This document shows positions 16,047-24,090 of a stretch of DNA of 44,101 nucleotides, in pieces. The DNA is from Planctomycetaceae bacterium (GTDB lineage: Bacteria; Planctomycetota; Planctomycetia; Pirellulales; Pirellulaceae), in NCBI GenBank assembly GCA_007121535.1, contig SKKK01000229.1:1-44101 (forward strand), read 5' to 3'. The notes beneath the pieces were generated by a model. It saw nothing but the letters and a program-made list of their open reading frames with translations, was not told where the DNA came from and ran no database searches. Position 1 is the first letter of the stretch. Each line of letters starts with the position of its first letter. A program made the position numbers and the translations under genes.

Positions 16047-16140
16047 ACCGACTTCGTTAGCTGGGACGACGCGAAGAAACGACTCAGGGAACGGCTGGAA
16101 TGAAGACGCGGATTCTCCCGGAGGCAGAACACGATCCGCA
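16047..16140 (+). pseudogene. Remnant of a RelE/ParE-type toxin-antitoxin pair
   Basis: Two abutting fragments: TDFVSWDDAKKRLRERLE followed by a stop, typical of the end of addiction-module antitoxins, and then MKTRILPEAEHD, typical of the start of RelE/ParE toxins, with ATG at 16100 overlapping the antitoxin stop (ATGA). The antitoxin N-terminus and the rest of the toxin are missing. Confidence 0.6.
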
Positions 16141-16159
16141 TCCAACAAGGCGGTGCGGC

Positions 16160-16354
16160 TCACCAGGTCACCCCTTTCAGTTCCGGGGGAAACAGTTTGC
16201 GGCTCGAAAGACGATCTTCGTCCAGGACGCGGATGAGGTACTCGCCGGTTTCCTGTTGTTCGGCCACGTCATCGCCGTCGATCCATGACTGCAGCAACGC
16301 CACCAATTCTGCCCGCTGTTCGGCAGGTGGCAGGTGCTGTTCCAGTAATCGCAC
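16160..16354 (-). CDS. Small hypothetical protein, probably 5'-truncated
   Basis: A 64-residue frame with VALLQSWIDGDDVAEQQETG and YLIRVLDEDRLSSRKLFPPE, a pattern I associate with small planctomycete hypotheticals. Protein-like sequence extends about five codons upstream of the GTG start (SADALAV) and then hits the AGCTATCCCGGGG junction with a TAG, so the true N-terminus has probably been lost. Function unknown. Confidence 0.45.
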   Translation of the reverse strand: MRLLEQHLPPAEQRAELVALLQSWIDGDDVAEQQETGEYLIRVLDEDRLSSRKLFPPELKGVTW

Positions 16355-16375
16355 GGCCAGTGCATCTGCGGACAG

Positions 16376-16455
16376 CTATCCCGGGGCTCTGTTGTTGAAG
16401 CGGAGCCAATCATCGACTTCCGGCTGACCGCTGCGGAACTGCTTGCGCGGGTGAC
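16376..16455 (-). pseudogene. Second GNAT-toxin fragment
   Basis: Reads HPRKQFRSGQPEVDDWLR then NNRAPG-stop, nearly identical to the truncated toxin at 13790-13870, including the same break after DDWLR and the same GCTATCCCGGGG junction, but without the 124-bp MITE. No antitoxin is beside it. Confidence 0.65.
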
Positions 16456-16471
16456 GTAATGCGTTCCGTTT

Positions 16472-16558
16472 AGCACCGTTCGTGAAATAACTGACGCACT
16501 TTCTGCCCCTCACCTTGCCCTCTCGCACGTGGGGCGAGGGGACATTAGACCGTCACCT
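16472..16558. repeat. Partial AGCACCGTTCG-family palindromic element
   Basis: Begins AGCACCGTTCGTGAAATAAC, then the reverse orientation of the family core (GCACTTTCTGCCCCTCACC ... GGGGCGAGGGGACAT). The right arm is degraded. Intact relatives are at 26467 and 39585. Confidence 0.7.
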
Positions 16559-16580
16559 TTCCGACGGTGTGCTTGATCGG

Positions 16581-17057
16581 TCAGCCATCCTCGCGCATCG
16601 TATCGGCCAGGCCCAATTCTCGCATCGCCTGCTCCTCCATGTTGGCCAGGTGTTGCAACAGGTCGGTTGCTTCCCCCGCGGGCACGATCTCCGACAGATG
16701 CCGCAACGCCTTGACCATTTGCTCGTGAAGCGCCATGCAGGCGACGAACGTCGGCTCGGATCCCTCCTCGGTTGCGGTGCGAAGAGCGTGCATCGCCTTG
16801 TCGACGCCGCCGGTCGGCACAAACTGCACCCACGTTTCAAGGCCCACAGCCCGGGTACCTCGTTCGGCCCGGTCGGCATCCCGGGTCTGCTTCAGACGCA
16901 TCGCGAGTTGCGTTTCGCCGTCGCGGAACAACTCTGCTAACAAACGCAGGCGTTCGTCGGTTGCGTCGTCCACGGCGGCACAGCAGGCTGCGGCCTGTTC
17001 ATGGACGCGCCGGAGGTCGTTGAGTATTTCGTGGACTTGTTGGTAGGTCATACGCAT
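16581..17057 (-). CDS. Helical hypothetical protein linked to cytochrome c peroxidase-like gene
   Basis: A 158-residue, all-helical protein beginning MRMTYQQVHEILNDLRRVHE. It resembles a four-helix bundle of the ferritin/rubrerythrin or DUF2383 type in length and heptad pattern (AACCAAVDDATDERLRLLAE, ACMALHEQMVKALRHLSE), but I cannot identify a complete di-metal site. It starts 3 nt after the stop of the di-haem gene, so the two form an operon and may share a redox or stress role; that is inference. Confidence 0.65.
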   Translation of the reverse strand: MRMTYQQVHEILNDLRRVHEQAAACCAAVDDATDERLRLLAELFRDGETQLAMRLKQTRDADRAERGTRAVGLETWVQFVPTGGVDKAMHALRTATEEGSEPTFVACMALHEQMVKALRHLSEIVPAGEATDLLQHLANMEEQAMRELGLADTMREDG

Positions 17058-17060
17058 CGC

Positions 17061-18479
17061 TCAAAGGCATCGCATAAACGCGGTCAGGGCCTCTTTCTCC
17101 TCGGTGTCCAACTGCAAGCGGAGTACCAGGTTGAAGAACTCGACGGTGTCCTCCAACGTCAACAGCCGACCGTCGTGGTTATACGGCGGCGAATCCTTAA
17201 TCCCCCGCAGGGTGAAGGTCTTGATCGGACCGTCCCCTTTGTTGTATTGACCGGCGATCATCTCGGGCTCGTAGAAGCGTTCCAGGCGCAAGTCGTGCAT
17301 CTGGTTATCCAGGTAGAACGGCGCCGGATGGCATTCGTTGCAACGCCCCTTGCCGAAGAAAACGGCTTGCCCCATCAGTTCCTGAGCGGTCGCTTTTTCG
17401 GGCCGCAACATGCCGAACTCGTCGAGTTTCGGCGCGGGAGGAAAGTTGAAGATATTCTGCATCTGCGCCATCATGGCCACCTGGCTGGCGCGGTCGGGCA
17501 GATGCACCCCCTTCTTGGCAGCCGTGACGTGGTCGCCGTCGAAGTACGCCGTCCGTTGCTCGAATTCGGTGAAGTCTTCAATCGAACGGAGCGACCGCTT
17601 CGAGCCGTGAATCTGCTGGTTGAACATCCCCCGCAGGCTCGGTGTGTCCAGCCGGGATCGGGCCTCCTGGGGACGGGTGTCCGGGTCCAGGTGAAATGCC
17701 GCATTCGTATGGCCGTTCACGTGGCAGTCCAGGCAGGTCACCCCCAAACTCGGCTCGAGCACCTTGCGGTCCTCGGTCTGATTGAACTGTTGTTGCGGGA
17801 AGGGAGTCAGCAGCAGCCGCAACCCCTCCATCTGAACCGGCGTCAGCTTGCCCTTCATCAAGTGATAGTAGTTCTTGATCGAGAGCACCTCGCCTTGCGA
17901 GACGTCGCCCAGATCGGTCCGCGTGGTCAGGAAGATCGGCGGAGGGAACTCGGGCGTCAGATGGTCGGGCAAATCGAAGTCGACGTCAAACCGCGATAGG
18001 TCCCGCTGCTCGGCCTCGTCCATGGCCTCGATCTGGTTCTGGGGAAACACTTGCCCACCGCTGGCGTGGTGGACGTGCGGCAGCGGACGAAAGCCCATAG
18101 GAAACAGATTGCGCTGCTTGATCTCTTCCGGCGACATCGCCGCCAGCATCTCCCAAGTCACCCCTGCAGGCAGCCGCACGCGAACTCCCTGCTGAACCGC
18201 CTTGCGTTCCCCGGACATCAGAACGTCCGAAGGATCGTCGCGCAGATCGTAGCGTTCCTCTAGCAACTGTTGTTGCCGCTCCATCACCTCGGGCTTGGCG
18301 GCCTCGTCTCTGGCCCGTATCGACTCAAAGCTCTCGTCGATCTTCGCCGGCATGTACGTCTGATCGGGCAAATCGACTTCGTCGGCCGTCGCCGCGTTGG
18401 GTGCCAGCACCACCCCCCAGGTCACAAATACAAGGACAAGAAAGTGGATTCGTTGCGTTAGACTCCAGCTTCTCAACAT
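17061..18479 (-). CDS. Di-haem cytochrome c peroxidase-like protein
   Basis: A 472-residue exported protein. The start at 18479 (MLRSWSLTQRIHFLVLVFV) has AAGGAG 6 nt upstream and yields a signal peptide ending around ANAATA (residue about 33); the frame is open 10 codons further. Two haem-binding CxxCH motifs occur at C249-C252-H253 (CLDCH) and C380-C383-H384 (CNECH), and the C-terminal part has FTLRGIKDSPPYNHDGRLLT, typical of the MauG/CcpA superfamily. These periplasmic proteins reduce peroxide or oxidise other substrates. The long N-terminal region (about 35-240) is unlike classical CcpA, so substrate is uncertain. Confidence 0.85.
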   Translation of the reverse strand: MLRSWSLTQRIHFLVLVFVTWGVVLAPNAATADEVDLPDQTYMPAKIDESFESIRARDEAAKPEVMERQQQLLEERYDLRDDPSDVLMSGERKAVQQGVRVRLPAGVTWEMLAAMSPEEIKQRNLFPMGFRPLPHVHHASGGQVFPQNQIEAMDEAEQRDLSRFDVDFDLPDHLTPEFPPPIFLTTRTDLGDVSQGEVLSIKNYYHLMKGKLTPVQMEGLRLLLTPFPQQQFNQTEDRKVLEPSLGVTCLDCHVNGHTNAAFHLDPDTRPQEARSRLDTPSLRGMFNQQIHGSKRSLRSIEDFTEFEQRTAYFDGDHVTAAKKGVHLPDRASQVAMMAQMQNIFNFPPAPKLDEFGMLRPEKATAQELMGQAVFFGKGRCNECHPAPFYLDNQMHDLRLERFYEPEMIAGQYNKGDGPIKTFTLRGIKDSPPYNHDGRLLTLEDTVEFFNLVLRLQLDTEEKEALTAFMRCL

Positions 18480-18551
18480 GACAAACTCCTTTTGGTGGTG
18501 GTGAAACAAGGAAACACTACTGTTTGCAAGGCTGTAGCTGTGTGACGAAAG

Positions 18552-19091
18552 TCAAGGCGTCGTGGTCGAACTCCGGACGAGCGCATCGATCACGGACCGC
18601 ATGAAGGCTGGCAGGTCGTCCGGAGTCCTGCTCGTGATCAGGTTTCCATCACGAACGACCTCGGCGTCCACCCATTCGGCGCCGGCATGGACCATGTCAT
18701 CGCGGATGGCGAAGAAACTCGTAACGCGTCGCCCCGCCAGCACATCGGCGGAATACAACATCCAGCCCCCGTGGCAAATGGCGGCTACCGCCTTGCCGTC
18801 CCGTGCGGCGTCGGCAACCAGCTTGACCATTTCCGGGCTGCGCCGCATCCGGTCGGGTGCGTATCCCCCTGGAATAATCACCGCGTCAAACTCGGCGGCC
18901 GAGACTTCGCCGGCCGCAGCGTCTGCCGTGGCGGGATACCCGTGTTTCGATGCGTAGATCTTCCCCGCCTCCGGACCAACCAGCACGACGTCGGCTCCTT
19001 CTTCCCGGAACCGATAAACCGGATACCACAGTTCCAGATCCTCGTAGATGTCTTCAGCCAGGACGGCGACGGACTTTCCCTTGAGCAACAT
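18552..19091 (-). CDS. DJ-1/PfpI family protein
   Basis: A 179-residue protein with the family fold: VAVLAEDIYEDLELWYPVYR at the start (E17/E20), VIIPGGYAPDRMR, and the nucleophile elbow AICHGGWML with C106 and H107. PfpI-type members act as glyoxalase III, deglycase-like or chaperone/protease enzymes in stress response; which applies cannot be told here. It lies downstream of and on the same strand as nothing close, so it is probably transcribed alone. Confidence 0.9.
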   Translation of the reverse strand: MLLKGKSVAVLAEDIYEDLELWYPVYRFREEGADVVLVGPEAGKIYASKHGYPATADAAAGEVSAAEFDAVIIPGGYAPDRMRRSPEMVKLVADAARDGKAVAAICHGGWMLYSADVLAGRRVTSFFAIRDDMVHAGAEWVDAEVVRDGNLITSRTPDDLPAFMRSVIDALVRSSTTTP

Positions 19092-19461
19092 GAGGCTCTC
19101 CCGAAACGAGTTCCAGTGAAATGGCCCGAACGACGCTCGGCACGAACAGGGCCGACCCGACTGTTGGAGAGCAACTCACGTGCCAACACCTCAGACGCCG
19201 GGTTGCCGCGCCGCGCGGTTTGTCAGGGCGTCCTAAAGAAATCGCCCGTTTGCGATTAACGTGATGCCGATAGCGGCCCTGGGCCACCTGCGGTTCCCTC
19301 GGTGGCGCGCCGCCGATGCCCGCGACATACTGGCCCAATTCACCGTCAACTTGTCGCACATCGCCTGATTGGAATCGAGGGAGCCATCAGGAGCGTAAGG
19401 ATCAACCAAACTCGCAGCCATCCGGTTGTCTTCTGATCCCATGATGACCGCACGGCCCGTC
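19092..19461. other. Intergenic region without a supported gene
   Basis: About 370 bp. A 69-residue minus-strand frame (19233-19442) contains a protein-like stretch (LVDPYAPDGSLDSNQAMCDK) but has no partner or recognised family; I leave it uncalled. Confidence 0.4.
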
Positions 19462-19636
19462 TAAGCACCCGGCCAGGAGTTCTTTGCCAATCACGGTGGA
19501 GCCCGCACGAGTAAGGCCGAGGGGGTCGGGAGTCGTTTTCGGCCAACGATCAACCACATGGGAAGCAGCTTTTCCGAAAACGACTCCTGACCCCCGTACC
19601 ACCGATTCCACCAAGAACTACCTGGCCGGGTGCTTA
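19462..19636. mobile_element. MITE of the TAAGCACCCGGCCAGG family, copy 1
   Basis: Ends are inverted: TAAGCACCCGGCCAGGAGTT and AACTACCTGGCCGGGTGCTTA. The interior has a palindrome around GGGGGTCGGGAGTCGTTTTC and its complement. No coding capacity. Another copy follows at 19678 and remnants are at 30338 and 36844. Confidence 0.85.
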
Positions 19637-19677
19637 CTCCAGACTGGCACGCCGATTGCAGGAGGACGCTTTCCGGA

Positions 19678-19939
19678 TAAGCACCCGGCCATGAGGTACT
19701 GTCAATCACGATGGCAATGCACGAGTGTGGGCGAGGGGGGTCGGGAGTCGTTTTCGGCCAACAACTAACCATGGAAAGCGGCTTAGGATCGGCAAAGCAA
19801 TCACTGTCCGATGTCCCCTCTCCCTCGGTGGGAGAGGGCAGAAAATGCGACAGTGATTGCTTTGCCGATCCTGATTCGAAAACGACTCCCGACCCCCAGT
19901 TTCGCTGATTCCACCAAGAACTACCTGGCCGGGTGCTTA
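19678..19939. mobile_element. MITE of the TAAGCACCCGGCCAGG family, copy 2, with nested element
   Basis: Same ends as copy 1 (TAAGCACCCGGCCATGAGGT left; ACCTGGCCGGGTGCTTA right), but enlarged to 262 bp by an insertion of a second palindromic element at 19786-19871. The GGGGTCGGGAGTCGTTTTC interior is shared with copy 1. Confidence 0.85.
19786..19871. mobile_element. Nested palindromic element with distinct arms
   Basis: Arms GGATCGGCAAAGCAATCACT and its exact complement bound a core TCCGATGTCCCCTC...GAGAGGGCAG that is the same core as in the AGCACCGTTCG-family elements at 26467 and 39585. The terminal arms are completely different from those relatives. It lies inside the MITE at 19678. Confidence 0.8.
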
Positions 19940-19984
19940 CGGGTTGAGATCCGAGTCACACGAAGAAATCAAAGGAAGAGAATC

Positions 19985-20428
19985 ATGGTGAATCGCAAAG
20001 CACAGGCCGTATGGGAAGGCAATTTGGAAAAGGGACGGGGTGCGATGGTGCTTGGCGCAGGTGGGTTGGAAGTGCCGTATAGCTTCGCCTCACGATTCGA
20101 GGACAGCTCCGGAGCCACCCCAGAGGGACTGATCGGCGCGGCGCACGCCGGTTGCTTCTCCATGGCGTTGGCTCACGAGTTGGGCGAAGCCGGGCATTCG
20201 CCGGTGCGCGTGGCGACGACCGCCAAAGTGCATTTGGAGAAGAGTGGCGACGGATTCGACATCCCGAAGATCGAGCTGGATGCCGAAGCCGACGTACCAG
20301 GCGCCGACGACGCGACCTTTCAGCGCATCGCCCAAGCTGCCAAACAGGGCTGTCCGGTGTCGAAAGTGCTTTCCGCAGCCGATATCACGCTGAACGCCAG
20401 ACTGCTGAGCAGCCAGGAGAGAACATGA
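19985..20428 (+). CDS. osmC: OsmC family peroxiredoxin
   Basis: A 147-residue protein with the two redox cysteines of OsmC/Ohr proteins: AAHAGCFSMALAHEL and KQGCPVSKVLSAAD. It reduces organic hydroperoxides using these thiols. Start ATG 19985 is preceded by GGAAGAG; the frame is open further upstream through the MITE, which I exclude. TACGGG-like MITE sequence lies immediately before it, so promoter sequence may come from the element. It is coupled to the next small gene by an ATGA overlap. Confidence 0.9.
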   Translation: MVNRKAQAVWEGNLEKGRGAMVLGAGGLEVPYSFASRFEDSSGATPEGLIGAAHAGCFSMALAHELGEAGHSPVRVATTAKVHLEKSGDGFDIPKIELDAEADVPGADDATFQRIAQAAKQGCPVSKVLSAADITLNARLLSSQERT

Positions 20429-20604
20429 TGGAAATCGAAGAACAACCGATTGATCCGCACTTTGGCGAGCGGCGCGAGCGAATCGCCACCCTGGTGCTGG
20501 CACAGCTTGTCGGCACCGAGGGAGAGTTTCAGGCCGAACAGATCGCCATCGCCCTGGAAGCCGCGGACGCCTTGATTGGGGCGCTGGATTCGGAAGGCGC
20601 GTGA
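20425..20604 (+). CDS. Small hypothetical protein coupled to OsmC
   Basis: A 59-residue acidic helical protein (MMEIEEQPIDPHFGERRERI). Its ATG overlaps the osmC stop by 4 bp, so it is translated with it. No family recognised. The acyl-ACP synthetase follows 43 bp later. Confidence 0.6.
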   Translation: MMEIEEQPIDPHFGERRERIATLVLAQLVGTEGEFQAEQIAIALEAADALIGALDSEGA

Positions 20605-20647
20605 GAACCCAAGGCTGAAAAAGAACACGAACATTGCGGAGGCCCCC

Positions 20648-23356
20648 ATGTCGGACGAAATCGCCACCCTGCACGAAGTCATTGCCAGATTGGAACGCCG
20701 TGGCCAACAGCCCGCTATCTTGAACATGCAGACCGAGGGTATGGACCAATGGACGTATGCCAACCTGGCCGACCACAGCCGGCGGCTGGCGGCCGGGCTC
20801 CGCCAAGCGGGCCTGAAGCCCGGTGAGCGGGCGGCGTTGGTCGCGCCGAATCGGCCGGAATGGATCGTCGCCTGCCTTGCGCTGATCCAATCAGGCGGTG
20901 TGCCCGTGCTGATCGACGCCCAAACCGGCCCCGAAGCGCTCGGCCGTATCATCGACGACAGCCAGTCTGCTTGGGTCTTCTCGACGTCCGACATCGCCAG
21001 GCTGGACGAGTCGGGGGACAACTTCCAAGCCCCGCTGGCCGATCGGCACGTCGTGCTGCTGGACGCTGGCGACGATCAGCCGCGAAGCTGGCGCCAGCTC
21101 TTGGCCGACGAGCCTTTCGAGTCCGAGGGTGTTGATCCGGAGGAAATGGCGGTGCTGTTCTACACGTCGGGCACGTCGGGAGCCGCCAAGGGCGTCCCGC
21201 TGAGCCACCGCAACTTGGCCTCGAACATCCAGGTGTTGACGAGCATGGACCTGGTCGCGCCAACCGACCGCCTGATGCTGCCGTTGCCGCTGCACCACGT
21301 GTATCCTTTCTCTGTGGGCATGTTGCTGCCGCTGGCCATCGGTATTCCGATCATCTTACCCCAGTCACTCACCGGGCCAGAACTGGTTCGGGCGATGAAA
21401 GAGGGCGAGGCCACCGATCTGCTGGCCGTGCCTCGATTACTTTCCGCGTTGATGGCGGCCATCGAGGGCCGTGTTGGGCAGCGCGGGAAGGTAGCGGCGA
21501 TGCTGTTCCGCGCCATGTTGGCCACTTCGACGGCGCTGCGGTGGCGGCTGGGCTTGCCCGTCGGTCGCTGGCTGTTTGCGAAGCTGCACCGGCAGATGGC
21601 CCCTTCGCTGCACACGGTGGCCTCCGGCGGTTCGGCCATCGAGGCGCGGCTGGCGCGACGCCTGGAGGGGCTGGGCTGGCGATTCGCCGACGGCTATGGA
21701 CTGACCGAGACCTCGCCTGTGGTGGCTTTCAACCTTCCCGGCCGTGCCCGCATCGGCACCGTCGGCCGTCCCGTTGCCGGGGTGGACGTGCGCATTGCGG
21801 AGCCCCGAGAAGGGCAATCGCATGGCGAGATCGAAGTGAAGGGACCCAATGTCTTTTCCGGCTATTGGAATCGGCCGGACAAAACCGAGGCCGCCTTCAC
21901 CTCCGACGGATATTTCCGAACCGGCGACCTGGGCGAACTGGACCGCGATGGGTACCTTCGCATCCTCGGCCGCGCTTCGTCGCTGATCGTCATGCCCGGC
22001 GGCGAAAACGTCTGGCCCGAGAACGTGGAACAAGCCCTGGTCGGTTCGGACTTGATTGCCGAGGCCGGCGTGCTGCTGCACGAAGACAAGCTGGTGGCCG
22101 TCGTCGTGCCCGAAGCCGAGCCGTTTCGCAATATTGGCAGGGAGGAGGTCGAGTCGGACGTGCGCGACGAGGTCACGCGGATTGCCCGCACGTTGCCGTC
22201 GCACCACCGGGTGGCCCAAGTCCAGGTGACCCGCCAGCCGCTGGATCGCACGCGGTTGGGCAAGCTCCGCCGCCACCTGCTCGAACAGCGATACGAACAG
22301 CTCGAACGTCATGGCGACCGGGCAGAGCAGCCCGCCGGACCGGTGGCGATCGACGAGATGCCGGAGGAGGTGCGGGCACTGTTCGATTCGTCCGGCGTCC
22401 GACAAACATGGGACTGGCTGGCCGAGCGGTTTTCTGACGTGCGGTTGGGTCCCGAGACCCATGTTCAGGCCGATTTGGGCATCGACTCGATGGAATGGCT
22501 GCGTCTGGGGCTGGAGATCCAGCAGCGGACCGGACACGCCTTGCCCGAAGAGGCGGTTCGACGGATCGAGACGGTGGGTGATTTGCTTAGGGAAGTCGCC
22601 GAGGCTCAGCAGCACGGTCCGACGGAAGTCGAGGACGTCACCGGCCAGTTGCGCGAACCGGAGGAACTGTTCGACGAGGGGCAGCGTGATTGGCTCCGCC
22701 CCCCCGGCTTCATGGCCCGAGCCTTCGGCGGGGTATGTCGGGGTCTGGCCCGGCTGCTGCTGCGCGGATGGTTCCGTCTGCGGGTGGTGGGCCAGGAACA
22801 CGTTTCGGGCGCGCAACCGATCATTGTCCTGCCGAACCACTGCAGCTACCTGGACGCGCCCGCCGTCATCGCCGCGCTGCCGCGCACGCAGCTTCACCAA
22901 AGCACCTGGGGCGGCGCGACCAGCGTGATGTTCCGCAACCGCTTCATGCGTCTGCTGAGCCGCGCCACGCGGGTGATCCCCGTCGACCCGCAACGCGGCT
23001 CGGCGGCCAGCCTTGCGCTGGCCGCCGCGGCACTGAAGCGAGGTGATACGCTGGTGTGGTTCCCCGAGGGAGGCATCTCGCGGACCGGCCGGCTCCAGCC
23101 GTTCCTGCCGGGCATCGGGCTGCTGCTGGAAGCACAGCCGCTGCCCGTGGTGCCCGTGTGGATTGAAGGCTCGCGCAAGGCGCTCCCGCTCGGGTCGTGG
23201 CGGCCGCGCTTCCGGCGGGTCACCGTGTGCTTCGGCAAGCCGATCGCCCCCGACGACATCCCCCGCAAAGGCGACACCGAAGTGGAACGCGCCCAGCAAG
23301 TAGCCGAGTTCCTACACGACCGCGTCGCCGAGCTTGGCCAGACGACCGAGCCCTGA
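20648..23356 (+). CDS. Fused acyl-ACP/CoA synthetase, acyl carrier protein and PlsC acyltransferase
   Basis: A 902-residue protein. The start at 20648 (MSDEIATLHEV) is chosen over upstream in-frame codons because the protein family begins about here. Domains: AMP-dependent synthetase (about 10-560) with YTSGTSGAAKG at 172-182, DGYGLTETSPV and GYFRTGDLGELDRDG; an acyl carrier protein domain (about 580-650) with the phosphopantetheine serine S614 in GIDSMEWL; and a PlsC/LPLAT domain (about 690-890) with NHCSYLD (H731-x4-D736) and FPEGG. The combination resembles Aas, which re-acylates lyso-phospholipids at the membrane, with an added ACP that could carry the acyl group between the two active sites. 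Confidence 0.9.
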   Translation: MSDEIATLHEVIARLERRGQQPAILNMQTEGMDQWTYANLADHSRRLAAGLRQAGLKPGERAALVAPNRPEWIVACLALIQSGGVPVLIDAQTGPEALGRIIDDSQSAWVFSTSDIARLDESGDNFQAPLADRHVVLLDAGDDQPRSWRQLLADEPFESEGVDPEEMAVLFYTSGTSGAAKGVPLSHRNLASNIQVLTSMDLVAPTDRLMLPLPLHHVYPFSVGMLLPLAIGIPIILPQSLTGPELVRAMKEGEATDLLAVPRLLSALMAAIEGRVGQRGKVAAMLFRAMLATSTALRWRLGLPVGRWLFAKLHRQMAPSLHTVASGGSAIEARLARRLEGLGWRFADGYGLTETSPVVAFNLPGRARIGTVGRPVAGVDVRIAEPREGQSHGEIEVKGPNVFSGYWNRPDKTEAAFTSDGYFRTGDLGELDRDGYLRILGRASSLIVMPGGENVWPENVEQALVGSDLIAEAGVLLHEDKLVAVVVPEAEPFRNIGREEVESDVRDEVTRIARTLPSHHRVAQVQVTRQPLDRTRLGKLRRHLLEQRYEQLERHGDRAEQPAGPVAIDEMPEEVRALFDSSGVRQTWDWLAERFSDVRLGPETHVQADLGIDSMEWLRLGLEIQQRTGHALPEEAVRRIETVGDLLREVAEAQQHGPTEVEDVTGQLREPEELFDEGQRDWLRPPGFMARAFGGVCRGLARLLLRGWFRLRVVGQEHVSGAQPIIVLPNHCSYLDAPAVIAALPRTQLHQSTWGGATSVMFRNRFMRLLSRATRVIPVDPQRGSAASLALAAAALKRGDTLVWFPEGGISRTGRLQPFLPGIGLLLEAQPLPVVPVWIEGSRKALPLGSWRPRFRRVTVCFGKPIAPDDIPRKGDTEVERAQQVAEFLHDRVAELGQTTEP

Positions 23357-23460
23357 CAAAATGGCAGATGGCTACTCATACCGCATATCTCGTCGTTCGG
23401 AGTCTTGATGACCGATTCGTTTTGGGGCGCGGTGATGGTCGCCCATCTGGCAGGTGACGA

Positions 23461-23595
23461 CTAGTGCGTTGTCCAGGCGAAATCTTAGGGTCGGGATCAG
23501 TGAGCGGCACGGCGCTAGCCGCCGATGGCATCCAGGATCGGCGGCTAGCGCCGTGCCGCTCACAACCCGTATTTTAGCCTTGGACAACGCACTAG
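23461..23595. mobile_element. Palindromic MITE with CTAG ends
   Basis: 135 bp bounded by CTAGTGCGTTGTCCA and its complement (TGGACAACGCACTAG). The interior has a strong hairpin with arms GTGAGCGGCACGGCGCTAG. CTAG may be a target duplication. It directly abuts the lemA fragment on its right. Confidence 0.75.
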
Positions 23596-23724
23596 CCCGG
23601 ACTTTCGTGCCCATCGTGCTGATCGTGATCGGCATTTACAACAAGCTGGTTTCGCTGCGCAACCGCTACAAGAACGCCTTTTCCAAAATCGACATGCAAC
23701 TCAAACGCCGTTACGACTTGAAGT
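23596..23724 (+). pseudogene. LemA family fragment
   Basis: Encodes [20 protein letters not shown] followed by [16 protein letters not shown], the membrane segment and first helix of LemA proteins (usually about 190 residues). The natural start is lost at the MITE boundary, and the match stops at about 23724 where unrelated sequence begins. Confidence 0.75.
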
Positions 23725-23733
23725 CATTGTATG

Positions 23734-23762
23734 CAAGATGTGCGCACGGTGCGCGCATCTTG
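23734..23762. repeat. Short inverted repeat
   Basis: CAAGATGTGCGC and GCGCGCATCTTG pair across a few bases, immediately after the lemA fragment. No T run follows, so it is not a clear terminator. Confidence 0.55.
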
Positions 23763-23830
23763 TACAGTGGTTTGTTCAGTATGCGTTGAAGGCGTCGATG
23801 GTCAAGTGCGTCACCGAGTCGCAGGTTTGG

Positions 23831-23890
23831 TCGTACTCGTACTCGATTGCGGGCAGCCGATATCGGTAACGAGTACGAGTACGAGTACGA
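23831..23890. repeat. Inverted repeat built of GAGTAC/GTACTC units
   Basis: TCGTACTCGTACTCG (left) and CGAGTACGAGTACGAGTACG (right) form a stem from hexamer tandem repeats around a ~25-bp loop. The rest of 23763-24090 has no supported gene. Confidence 0.7.
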
Positions 23891-24090
23891 AGGCAGCCTG
23901 AGTTGCGGGCGTCAGGCCGCGTTAGGAAGGAACGTCTGATGCGGAAACTTTGTCGGCCGCTGCGTCTGAATTCACGCGTTGGCTGTCCCGGCACGTTGCC
24001 GAGCATCAAACCAAATCCGACACCTATTGTTTTCCCAACCTTAGGTCTCCCAGGCCAGTTTGGTTCCGGCCGCCAAGCGCGACGGGCGTC

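Noticed and set aside
17001-17999. 332-residue plus-strand frame opposite the di-haem gene
   Set aside because: Antisense shadow; the minus strand has both CxxCH motifs and a signal peptide.
21437-23299. 620-residue minus-strand frame
   Set aside because: It lies wholly inside the acyl-ACP synthetase gene, whose motifs are intact on the plus strand; high-GC shadow.
23776-24009. Minus-strand frame with RTRTRTRYRYR stretch
   Set aside because: Produced by the GAGTAC tandem repeat in the inverted repeat at 23831-23890.
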